DNA of 11,631 bases, from NCBI GenBank assembly GCA_947302065.1, contig CAMYUO010000019.1, positions 1 to 11,631 of the forward strand. Direction: 5' to 3'. Source of the stretch: an uncultured Clostridia bacterium (GTDB taxonomy: Bacteria > Bacillota > Clostridia > Oscillospirales > Ruminococcaceae). This document shows, one piece after another, positions 1 through 5,845 of the stretch. The notes below the pieces were generated by a model. The model was not told the origin of the DNA. It ran no database searches and was given only the letters and a program-made list of their open reading frames with translations. The position numbers and the translations under genes were made by a program. Each line of letters opens with the position of its first letter. Position 1 is the stretch's first letter.

Positions 1-7
1 CTAAGCT

Positions 8-1303
8 ATGGTTTTAGACTATATAACCTCATATTTTTCGACGCTGATGATACTGTTCATGCTGATGGTGATAATGTTCGTCAACAGAAAGTCACAGATA
101 CCTGCGGCGGCGCTGTTCCGCACGGCTGTACTGCTGATCTTTGCGATATCAGTATTTGACTTTCTTGACGAAATGGCATCGGGCGGCACGGCAAGGGCAT
201 ACACGTTCGAGCTGATGGAGAACAGGGTGTGGGTAAGGCTGTTTGCGAGCACGATGAACTATGTGCTGCGCCCTCTCGTTATCCTGCTGGAGCTGATAAT
301 GATATGCCCGAACAGAAAGGCAAAGGTGCTGGTCATAATCCCGAGCATAATCAATGCGGCGGTATATCTGCCTGCGCTGTTCGGTGCGCACATATCCTGC
401 TGGATAGACGAGAACAACAACTGGAAAAGCAGTTTTCCGCTCGGCAGAACGGTCTACGTTGTGCAGCTGATATACGTTGCGCTGCTGATAGTGCTGTCGA
501 TAAAGTATTTTCACAGGGACAACGTGCTGCAGAGCCTTATAATAGTAGCTATCGCTGCGCTGAGTGTCACGGTGGCGATATTCGAGTTCACCAATCTTCT
601 GACAGGCTTTGCAACGCCTGTGACGGCGCTGTGCGCACTTGGTTATTACATCTATCTGTCGATGATATATCAGCAGGCGATGCGGCGGACGATCGCAGAA
701 AAGGAACTTGACATCGCACGAAGCGAGCTTGCGGTGCTGAGAAGTCAGATACAGCCGCATTTCATTTACAACTCGCTGAGCACGATAAGGTCGCTGACAA
801 AGCGTGACAGCGAACGTGCGGTAAAGTGCATAGACGACTTTTCAAAGTATCTCAAATCTCACATAGGTGCTATTCAGAACGAGGGTCTTGTGCCGTTTGA
901 AAACGAGCTGGAGAACGTAAAGGTATATATGTCTATGGTGCAGGCGGGATATTCAAAGGACATCATAGTGGATTACGACCTGCAGGTAACAGACTTTGAA
1001 GTGCCGCCTTTGTCGCTCGAGCCGATAGTTGAAAACGCTGTCGAGCACGGCGTCGGACGCTACGGCGGAACAGTGAGGATAAAGACGTTCGAGAAAGACG
1101 GAGAGATAACCATTCGCATTCAGGATGACGGAAAGAAAGCGAATACACAGGAGGAGTACAAGCCTGTACACAACGGTATCGGCTTGAAAAACACAGAGAA
1201 AAGGATACAGATGCAGTGCGGCGGCAGGCTGGTGACAGATTTTGCGCCTGCGGGAGCGACTGTGGACATAGTTATACCTGTATCCAAGGGGGAAGAAGAA
1301 TGA
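8..1303 (+). CDS. LytS/YehU-type sensor histidine kinase with multi-pass membrane sensor
   Basis: A 431-residue sensor kinase that should autophosphorylate and pass phosphate to the regulator encoded next. Residues 8-220 are about seven hydrophobic segments with short loops, so the signal is probably sensed in or at the membrane rather than by a large outer domain. A short coiled coil (about 224-246) leads to the His_kinase family motif SQIQPHFIYNSL, with phosphoacceptor His251. The ATPase domain shows the N box IVENAVEHG (Asn343), DDG (373-375) and the GIGL loop near 390. The DxGxG box is imperfect, with lysine where the second glycine usually is. An in-frame stop at 2-4 makes the ATG at 8 the first possible start; no ribosome site can be judged because the window begins there. 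The stop overlaps the regulator start (ATGA), which indicates translational coupling. Family assignment is firm; the signal is unknown. Confidence 0.93.
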   Translation: MVLDYITSYFSTLMILFMLMVIMFVNRKSQIPAAALFRTAVLLIFAISVFDFLDEMASGGTARAYTFELMENRVWVRLFASTMNYVLRPLVILLELIMICPNRKAKVLVIIPSIINAAVYLPALFGAHISCWIDENNNWKSSFPLGRTVYVVQLIYVALLIVLSIKYFHRDNVLQSLIIVAIAALSVTVAIFEFTNLLTGFATPVTALCALGYYIYLSMIYQQAMRRTIAEKELDIARSELAVLRSQIQPHFIYNSLSTIRSLTKRDSERAVKCIDDFSKYLKSHIGAIQNEGLVPFENELENVKVYMSMVQAGYSKDIIVDYDLQVTDFEVPPLSLEPIVENAVEHGVGRYGGTVRIKTFEKDGEITIRIQDDGKKANTQEEYKPVHNGIGLKNTEKRIQMQCGGRLVTDFAPAGATVDIVIPVSKGEEE

Positions 1304-1896
1304 AAATACTTATTGCTGACGACCATCAGGTCATTGTCGATGACATTATAGATGAGCTGAGCAAGCTGTGCCCGAATGCGATGTGCATAGGCACGAGCGA
1401 CCCTGAGCAGATACTGCCGATATTCAAGGAATACGAATTTGATGTTATATTCATGGACATCGACCTTTCTGGTTACAACGGCATATCGCTTGCAAAGAAG
1501 ATACTTGAGATAAAGCCGAGGACGAACATAATCTACATCACGGGGTATGAAAAATTCGCTCTGGAGAGCTATGAGACTTGTGCGAGCGCTTTTCTGGTCA
1601 AGCCGATAAACACTGAGATGATAAGCAAGGCGCTGGACACTCTGCGCTACCCTGTTTCAAACGTGACAGATGCTATGCTGCACTCGCAGTACATGGGCAA
1701 GAACCTTATCGGTGCACGACTGATGCAGTGCCGTGAAGAGCGTGGGATGAGCGTTCAGGAGCTTGCAGGCGAGCTTGGCGTTGCGGTGCAGACGATATAC
1801 CGCTGGGAGCGTGGAGAGCGTATCCCCGATGTTATCACGTTCATGCACATCGCTAAGGTGCTCGGCGTGAATGTTGAAAAGATAATGTGCTTGTGA
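1300..1896 (+). CDS. Response regulator, receiver domain plus XRE-type helix-turn-helix
   Basis: A 198-residue transcriptional regulator, the evident partner of the kinase it overlaps by four bases. The receiver domain (1-115) has acidic Asp7/Asp8, phosphoacceptor Asp53 in FMDIDLSG, Thr81 and Lys101 in the KP motif. After a linker containing LRYPV, residues 137-196 form a Cro/CI-type HTH: GARLMQCREERGMSVQELA, then VAVQTIYRWERGERIPD, the standard XRE pattern. The ATG at 1300 was chosen because a purine-rich site (GGGGGAAG, about 1288-1295) precedes it and it gives a canonical receiver start, MKILIADDH; an earlier in-frame ATG at 1216 lies inside the kinase gene without such a site. LytS-family kinases usually pair with LytTR or AraC outputs, so an XRE output is unusual. 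Targets are unknown; candidate sites lie at 1944-1987 and 3378-3425. Confidence 0.92.
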   Translation: MKILIADDHQVIVDDIIDELSKLCPNAMCIGTSDPEQILPIFKEYEFDVIFMDIDLSGYNGISLAKKILEIKPRTNIIYITGYEKFALESYETCASAFLVKPINTEMISKALDTLRYPVSNVTDAMLHSQYMGKNLIGARLMQCREERGMSVQELAGELGVAVQTIYRWERGERIPDVITFMHIAKVLGVNVEKIMCL

Positions 1897-1904
1897 TGAA
1901 AACA

Positions 1905-1933
1905 GCCGTTCCCTATGGAACGGCGTCTTCTAT
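1905..1933 (+). terminator. Probable terminator of the kinase-regulator operon
   Basis: A perfect 8-bp hairpin (GCCGTTCC, loop CTAT, GGAACGGC; 1905-1924) lies 8 bases after the regulator stop and is followed by a T-rich but interrupted tail (GTCTTCTATTTG). The position is right for the operon end; the weak tail lowers confidence. Confidence 0.65.
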
Positions 1934-1943
1934 TTGTTGTGTA

Positions 1944-1987
1944 TATGCCACAAACGGACAACTACAAATTGTACATATGCAACAAAT
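1944..1987 (+). promoter_or_regulatory. Candidate operator: direct repeats of TATGCAACAAAT
   Basis: TATGCCACAAAC (1944-1955) and TATGCAACAAAT (1976-1987) match at 10 of 12 positions and are 32 bp apart, about three helical turns. Between them lies the palindrome TACAAATTGTA (1963-1973). The exact 12-mer TATGCAACAAAT recurs, in the same orientation relative to transcription, upstream of the KHPGE-repeat gene (3378-3389, - strand). The pair sits upstream of the small-RNA promoter, an activator-like position. That it binds the neighbouring XRE-type regulator is inference only. Confidence 0.4.
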
Positions 1988-2033
1988 TTTGACATTTTGA
2001 GGCTAAAACGGGCATTTTAACCGTTTCGGTGAA

Positions 2034-2061
2034 TGACAAACGAACAAAGTGAGGTTATAAT
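2034..2061 (+). promoter_or_regulatory. Sigma-A promoter of the small-RNA candidate
   Basis: TGACAA (2034-2039) is followed after 16 bp by TATAAT (2056-2061); a second overlapping TATAAT lies at 2061-2066. The inverted repeat AAACGG (2006-2011) / CCGTTT (2021-2026) lies just upstream and could be an additional operator. Transcription would start near 2068. No protein gene follows on this strand. Confidence 0.6.
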
Positions 2062-2067
2062 ATAATC

Positions 2068-2245
2068 AAAGAACAGCACCGGACAGTAGCTCGGTGCGGT
2101 GGCTAATGAGAAGTATTTTTACATCCTCCGGGTATTTGCAAGCCAAAGCTCCGCATTGCTTTTGGAACAAATACCACAACCTTTCACAACACCCCCTATC
2201 TTTAAGATCTCTGCAGATCGTTACGGTCTGTGGGGGTCTTTTTTT
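2068..2245 (+). ncRNA. Putative structured small RNA of unknown family, about 180 nt
   Basis: A strong promoter and a strong intrinsic terminator bracket about 180 bases with no convincing ORF. Visible structure: GCACCG/CGGTGC hairpin (2076-2081 with 2092-2097); a long central hairpin GGTATTTG/CAAATACC (2131-2138 with 2168-2175) that continues as CCAAAGC/GCTTTTGG (2143-2149 with 2158-2165, one bulge); and the terminator ACCCCC (2191-2196) with GGGGGT (2232-2237), enclosing a CAGATC/GGTCTG hairpin and followed by seven T. Length and a roughly central hairpin recall 6S RNA, but I cannot form the long closing duplex expected of 6S, so I leave the family open. A 48-codon frame from 2106 runs through the terminator and is not credible. 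Confidence 0.5.
2191..2245 (+). terminator. Intrinsic terminator of the small-RNA candidate
   Basis: The outer stem ACCCCC/GGGGGT (2191-2196, 2232-2237) closes over the inner hairpin CAGATC-GTTAC-GGTCTG and runs directly into CTTTTTTT (2238-2245). Confidence 0.75.
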
Positions 2246-2335
2246 GAGGTAAGAGGTCAGAGGTAAGAGGTGAGAAACAGATTTTTCAAGCGAGTGTGAA
2301 GTCAGAGCGTCTTACATCTTACGTCTGATCTCTGA
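2246..2335. repeat. MITE-like imperfect inverted repeat with internal direct repeats
   Basis: GAGGTAAGAGGT occurs twice with a 14-bp period (2246-2257 and 2260-2271). The stretch 2254-2275 pairs with 2310-2331 as a 22-bp inverted repeat with four mismatches and a 34-bp loop. Low-complexity foldback sequence of this kind, directly after a terminator and with no coding sense, is typical of a small dispersed intergenic repeat. Copy number in the genome cannot be judged from this window. Confidence 0.5.
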
Positions 2336-2341
2336 AAACCC

Positions 2342-2374
2342 AAAAAACGTTCGCACGGATAGTACGAACGTTTT
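2342..2374 (-). terminator. Terminator of the KHPGE-repeat protein gene
   Basis: AAAACGTTCG (2344-2353) and CGAACGTTTT (2365-2374) form a perfect 10-bp stem with an 11-base loop. Read on the - strand it ends in a run of T and begins 24 bases after the stop codon of the gene at 2399-3280. Confidence 0.85.
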
Positions 2375-2398
2375 GCTGTCTGTTAGATCTTGAATTTA

Positions 2399-3280
2399 TC
2401 AGTATGCGAAAGTGAAAGTCGATTCGTCGCTGTCGACCCAGACATAGCCTTCCTTGGTCATTACAATGTGACCTTCGTGGTTAGCGTCGATCTGCTTGCC
2501 TTCAACGATATTGCCCTTTTCATCGTAAACCATCTCGGTCTTTGTGCCGCCTGCGTAGTACATCTTATCCTCGTAAACTGTTGCCAGGATGCCGTAAACG
2601 ATATATGAGTTCTCGCCGTTCGGTACCTTTACTGTGCAATAAGCGGTATTGTAGGGATCTGCCTTTGCAACTGTGAGTACGATGCCGCGTCCGTTTACCG
2701 ATTCAAAGTCGCCCGAGAAAACAGCTGTCGGAGTTGCATCGGTCTTTTCATCGGCAGCTGCCTTATAGTTGCAGCCGCTTTCGCCGGGGTGTTTTCCGTT
2801 CACATCAACATAATTGCAGCCTGCCTCGCCGGGATGCTTAACTACTTCTGCGGTCGGCTCTGCCTGTACTTCAAGAACTGACTGAGCCTGCTTTACAGCT
2901 GGCTGTGTGTTATTTGTATCAGCTACGGTCTGGTAGTTATAACCGCTCTCGCCAGGGTGCTTGCCGTTTGCATTAACTGCTTCGTCCTTCTTGTTTTGCT
3001 CAGGCTGAGCAGCTTTCTGTGTATTTTCAGACTTTTCGGTCTTATCTGTCTTGTTTTCGGTTTCTGGCTTCTGTGTTTTCTCGGTAACAGCTGTGTCAGG
3101 CTTTACGGTTATTGAAAAAGCCGATCTTACAGGTGCGATCTCACTTGTGTTTGCAGATGCGCTGAACACTGCGATGCCAGTTACCATTGCTGTTGCTGCG
3201 ATAACTGCGCAGATGGAAGCTGCGATCTTCTTGTTTGTTCTTCTTACCTTTGTTGTGTTGTTCTTGTTTGTGTTTTTCAT
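2399..3280 (-). CDS. Secreted protein with three KHPGE[S/A]G[Y/C]NY decapeptide repeats
   Basis: A 293-residue protein of unknown function. Residues 1-43 are a Gram-positive signal peptide: a Lys/Arg-rich N region, a hydrophobic core (about 19-40) and a likely cleavage after ASA. Residues 45-105 are a low-complexity Thr/Lys/Glu/Pro linker. Three copies of a decapeptide follow: KHPGESGYNY (107-116), KHPGEAGCNY (148-157) and KHPGESGCNY (163-172), two preceded by NG. Residues about 185-293 look like one small beta-rich domain ending in FTFAY. The start at 3280 was chosen because AAGGAG lies about 8 bases upstream and it begins a proper signal peptide; the longer frame reads through the leader and promoter. 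No anchor motif is visible, so the product is probably released. I do not recognise the C-terminal domain. Confidence 0.85.
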   Translation of the reverse strand: MKNTNKNNTTKVRRTNKKIAASICAVIAATAMVTGIAVFSASANTSEIAPVRSAFSITVKPDTAVTEKTQKPETENKTDKTEKSENTQKAAQPEQNKKDEAVNANGKHPGESGYNYQTVADTNNTQPAVKQAQSVLEVQAEPTAEVVKHPGEAGCNYVDVNGKHPGESGCNYKAAADEKTDATPTAVFSGDFESVNGRGIVLTVAKADPYNTAYCTVKVPNGENSYIVYGILATVYEDKMYYAGGTKTEMVYDEKGNIVEGKQIDANHEGHIVMTKEGYVWVDSDESTFTFAY

Positions 3281-3331
3281 AATGCTTCTCCTTTTTTTAT
3301 AACAAAGTTTATATTTCCTTGGTGTGATTAC

Positions 3332-3360
3332 ATAATAGCACCGAAAAGCGAAAAACACAA
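3332..3360 (-). promoter_or_regulatory. Promoter of the KHPGE-repeat protein gene
   Basis: Read on the - strand: TTGTGT (3360-3355), a 17-bp spacer, then TATTAT (3337-3332). Transcription would start near 3325, leaving a leader of about 45 bases. The -35 box is poor, which fits dependence on an activator. Confidence 0.5.
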
Positions 3361-3377
3361 TATTCAATATATGCGTG

Positions 3378-3425
3378 ATTTGTTGCATAAACTACACTAT
3401 GCAGGCGGGCAGTAGTTTATACTAC
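3378..3425 (-). promoter_or_regulatory. Candidate operator upstream of the KHPGE-repeat gene
   Basis: Contains TATGCAACAAAT (- strand, 3389-3378), identical to 1976-1987. Also present are the palindrome GTAGTTTATACTAC (3412-3425) and AAACTAC (3389-3395) facing GTAGTTT (3412-3418). The cluster ends about 18 bp upstream of the -35 box, a plausible activator position. Which protein binds it is not shown; the nearby XRE-type regulator is the obvious candidate. Confidence 0.4.
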
Positions 3426-3460
3426 AAAAACATATGAAATTGTAAAGGAAATGAGCGAAT

Positions 3461-3492
3461 AAAGATCCACAGGCACAGACCTGCGGATCTTT
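3461..3492 (-). terminator. Probable terminator of the DUF2809 gene
   Basis: AAAGATCC-A-CAGG (3461-3473) pairs with CCTG-C-GGATCTTT (3480-3492), a 12-bp stem with one mismatch and a six-base loop, located 10 bases after the DUF2809 stop. The T tail on this strand is short and interrupted. Confidence 0.6.
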
Positions 3493-3502
3493 ATGCAAAA
3501 AA

Positions 3503-3883
3503 CTATTTTCCGGATTTCCTGACAGCCATGGTACAAAGAAGTGCAGCTGCGATGCCGACAGTATAGGCGGCGAGGTCGCTCCACAAAAAGCCCTGGCCAA
3601 GCAGCAGATGCCCTATCTTTGTTGATCTGAGTTCAACGAGCCAGCGCCAGCGTATCAGCTGCGAGAACTCCACAGCAAATGATGTGACGAGCGCAAACAA
3701 GGCTGCCACATACGGCGGCCGCTTTACAAGAACTATCCGCCAGCAGCAGTACATCACAACAGCCCAAAGTGCGTCGCCAAAGCACTGCGGCACAAATGAC
3801 ATCCGGCGTGAAAGCAGACCTATCACGATAAGAACGGCAATTGCGCCGATATATATAAGTCTTGTTTTGAGTCGACTTCTCAT
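3503..3883 (-). CDS. DUF2809 family small membrane protein
   Basis: A 126-residue membrane protein of the uncharacterised DUF2809 family. It has about four hydrophobic segments (8-25, 36-52, 57-72, 105-122) and the conserved family features: FVPQCFGDALWA at 30-41, a VEFSQL motif at 71-76, and LRSTKIGHLLLGQGFLWSD across 85-103, followed by AYTVG. Length is normal for the family. The ATG at 3883 was chosen because GAGGTG lies six bases upstream; a longer frame reads backward through the tRNA terminator and is not credible. It stands alone on this strand, just downstream of the terminator of the broken tRNA. No function is known for the family. Confidence 0.85.
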   Translation of the reverse strand: MRSRLKTRLIYIGAIAVLIVIGLLSRRMSFVPQCFGDALWAVVMYCCWRIVLVKRPPYVAALFALVTSFAVEFSQLIRWRWLVELRSTKIGHLLLGQGFLWSDLAAYTVGIAAALLCTMAVRKSGK

Positions 3884-3905
3884 AATACACCTCGGAAATA
3901 AAGAT

Positions 3906-3941
3906 AAAACCTCTTTTGTCAGATACAACAAAAGAGGTTTT
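3906..3941 (-). terminator. Terminator of the tRNA-Asn transcript
   Basis: AAAACCTCTTTTGT (3906-3919) and ACAAAAGAGGTTTT (3928-3941) form a perfect 14-bp stem with an eight-base loop, immediately after the tRNA 3' end on the - strand. It is intact although the tRNA itself is not. Confidence 0.8.
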
Positions 3942-3943
3942 TG

Positions 3944-4002
3944 TGGCTCCCCCAGTTGGACTCGAACCAACGACCCTGCGGTTAACAGCCGCATGCTCTA
4001 CC
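3944..4002 (-). pseudogene. tRNA-Asn (GTT), 3' fragment lacking its 5' end
   Basis: Read on the - strand, 4002-3944 gives GGTAGAGCA (D-loop and 3' D-stem), an anticodon arm TGCGG-CTGTTAA-CCGCA with anticodon GTT, a normal T-arm containing GGTTCGAGTCC, the 3' acceptor strand TGGGGGA, discriminator G and an encoded CCA. The expected 5' acceptor strand TCCCCCA and the 5' D-stem GCTC are absent: sequence upstream of GGTAGAGCA is unrelated and AT-rich. The gene cannot make a cloverleaf. A 3' tRNA fragment of this kind is what integration or excision of a mobile element at a tRNA leaves behind, and a recombinase stub lies 120 bases away. A reverse-frame ORF across it is an artefact. Confidence 0.8.
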
Positions 4003-4122
4003 AGTGTAGACAAGTTAACCATTATGTAACAGTAAAAGCCTATTTTCAATCGAAAGATCCCTTTTGTTGTTTATTAATATCCTTATACATATTATATATG
4101 AAAAGCCCATTTAATTCAAGCA

Positions 4123-4443
4123 TTATTTTAAATATGTTCCCATCCACCCCTCACAGAACTGTTCGTAATCCATGTTTAGCTGTATATTTATGCTATACCC
4201 CTTGCCAATCTCGATTCTGCTTATCAGCTGGGAGATTATCATCTTTTTCTGCTCTGTTGGGACAAGGTCAAATTCTTCTGCCCAACCCTTGAACTGTTCA
4301 TACATAGGTTTTATCTTCATCATTGCATTTTTCTTGTTATTGAGCTCTTCTTCAGTTTTCTCTATCTGCGATTCTATAGCTGCTATGTTTTGCTGTACCT
4401 TGGTCATTGCCATTGATAACTGCTCTGGGGAATAAAAGCTCTC
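4123..4443 (-). pseudogene. C-terminal remnant of a large serine recombinase
   Basis: An open frame ending at 4123 encodes the tail of a large serine (resolvase-type) recombinase. A helical coiled coil (QQNIAAIESQIEKTEEEL) is followed by the family's C-terminal signature around EQKKMIISQLISRIEIGKGY and a final beta strand with DYEQFC. The recombinase-like reading continues upstream of the internal ATG at 4413 as SFYSPEQLSMAM to about 4440. The catalytic serine domain, the recombinase domain and the zinc ribbon are all missing, and the helical-protein gene begins at 4449. It is therefore a stub of roughly 100 residues with no start signal, not a working gene. Low GC relative to its surroundings also suggests foreign origin. 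The exact 5' boundary is uncertain. Confidence 0.7.
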
Positions 4444-4448
4444 CCCTA

Positions 4449-5840
4449 TCAGCGTATCATATAGTACATAGGATACTGTGCTTCGTTCCTGCTCACTGTT
4501 GTCCAGCCTATGGATACATAAAGATACAGGTTTTCAGATTCATTATAGTTCTTATCCTTCAGATCAACGCCCTTGTAGTAATAGTTGCGAGCACAGCCTG
4601 AGCTCATCTGCATACTTTTCGGCCCGCCCATATTCACCATCATAAAGGCTTTTTCATAATCATTGCCTGTGAACTTGAAACCCACATATTGCAGAAATTC
4701 TCTGAGAGTTTTTTCCGGGTGATAGGTCTTCACATAATTGATAATATACTGCATCTGCTCGGTGCTGAGTATCCTGTCGCCGGGAAGGATGTTCTTGAGC
4801 TCTTTTGCAGCGGTGAAATCCGTCCTTCCGAGGGTTTCAAGCATCGGGATATTCTTCTGGGTATTTCCCGAGTGATCGTAGAACATAAGCGGATTGGTGT
4901 TTTTCCTGTATTTATTGATACAGGTTTTAACGTCTTCGACCTGCTGAAGGATGCTCTTGATCTTATCCACGCAGTAATCAGCATCGCACTCGGCGGACTT
5001 GGTACCCTGACGAAGCAGCTGGGCTCTTTCTGCGAGCAGACAATCTATCATCTCAATGCTGCCTTGCAGATAGATCGCAGCTGCATCTCCGATAAAGCTA
5101 TCTGTCTTCTCGATGGCTTCTTTTCCGAAGCAGACGGATTTGGAATAGTGGTTTACCATGGTCGTGTAGATCGTATTGTTTCCGGAGCTGAGCTTCTTTT
5201 CTCCGGTCAGATAATCACCGAGGATGGAAAGGGCGGAAACCGCGTTGTCCTCGTTTACCCATTTCTCACGGGTGCCGATCAGATTTGCCATTTTGATATC
5301 CTTTTCCTCCTGGGGCAGATTGTTCCAGCAGGATATCTGATCGAACTGGATGTGTATCTCACGGCAGACACGTTCAAAGTTATTATATGCCTTAACAAAT
5401 TCAGCCATATCGTTTGCCGAGGCCATGGCTTCGATGAGGTCCTTCTTCATATCCTTCATATCACAGGAAATGCTTCGCATCTTCTTTGCAAGACTGTCCA
5501 GGGTGACCTCCGGTTCATCACCGGTGTAAAAGGCTTTCATCATCTGGATGAAGGGAACGGTGACAAACTTTACTTCCGGGAAATTCTCCGCGATCAGAGC
5601 GGCTGCGCCTTCCGCACTTTTGATAAGCCCTTTCAGCTTATCGTCCGACTTGACAAGCTCAGTGATACCGCTGATCGTTTTATCGGTGTTCTCATCGAGC
5701 TTATCCGAGCTTATGCCTTTAGCCGTTATCATTGTACTTTCCGTTCCGGATACGTCCATCGCGTATGCCGAGTAAGGTGCTATTACTGTCATTGTCATTA
5801 CGCACGCCAGTGTTGCTGCTAATTTTTTCATTTTGTTCAT
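4449..5840 (-). CDS. Secreted mostly helical protein of unknown function
   Basis: A 463-residue exported protein. Residues 1-27 are a signal peptide ending AYA. The mature chain is predominantly alpha-helical by pattern: a long N-terminal helical region with one markedly hydrophobic stretch (about 78-104, around AALIAENFPEVKFVTVPFIQMM), amphipathic helices with KMRSISCDMKDMKKDLIEAM at 120-139, and a second apolar patch around GDAAAIYLQG (251-260). The C-terminal part (about 395-463) looks more beta-like and Tyr-rich. The mature part has nine cysteines. The ATG at 5840 is eight bases from AGGAGG, versus 17 for the ATG at 5831. The gene starts five bases after the PAP2 stop and so belongs to that operon. 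The architecture loosely recalls helical pore-forming toxins, but I find no diagnostic motif. The stop abuts recombinase debris, so the native C terminus may be altered. Confidence 0.85.
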   Translation of the reverse strand: MNKMKKLAATLACVMTMTVIAPYSAYAMDVSGTESTMITAKGISSDKLDENTDKTISGITELVKSDDKLKGLIKSAEGAAALIAENFPEVKFVTVPFIQMMKAFYTGDEPEVTLDSLAKKMRSISCDMKDMKKDLIEAMASANDMAEFVKAYNNFERVCREIHIQFDQISCWNNLPQEEKDIKMANLIGTREKWVNEDNAVSALSILGDYLTGEKKLSSGNNTIYTTMVNHYSKSVCFGKEAIEKTDSFIGDAAAIYLQGSIEMIDCLLAERAQLLRQGTKSAECDADYCVDKIKSILQQVEDVKTCINKYRKNTNPLMFYDHSGNTQKNIPMLETLGRTDFTAAKELKNILPGDRILSTEQMQYIINYVKTYHPEKTLREFLQYVGFKFTGNDYEKAFMMVNMGGPKSMQMSSGCARNYYYKGVDLKDKNYNESENLYLYVSIGWTTVSRNEAQYPMYYMIR

Positions 5841-5845
5841 TTGAT

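Noticed and set aside
149..760. - strand frame of 203 codons
   Set aside because: Antisense shadow of the first kinase; no start signal and an implausible composition rich in His, Arg and Gln.
2068..2245. Small RNA as 6S RNA, T-box or known riboswitch
   Set aside because: No long 5'-3' closing duplex, no T-box sequence, and no downstream gene on the same strand to regulate in cis; the family is left open.
2106..2252. 48-codon frame within the small-RNA candidate
   Set aside because: Only a weak ribosome site; it reads through the intrinsic terminator and matches nothing I recognise.
2765..2962. KHPGE repeats as a CRISPR-like or DNA-level tandem repeat
   Set aside because: The copies are unevenly spaced (46 and 129 bases) and differ at synonymous positions; the conservation is at protein level.
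3633..4049. - strand frame crossing the tRNA region
   Set aside because: It translates the tRNA-Asn fragment (the typical VGSSPTGG artefact) and its terminator, then runs out of frame through the DUF2809 gene.
4689..5822. Long + strand open frame of 377 codons
   Set aside because: It lies antisense to the helical secreted protein gene, which has a signal peptide, ribosome site and operon context; the + strand frame has none of these.
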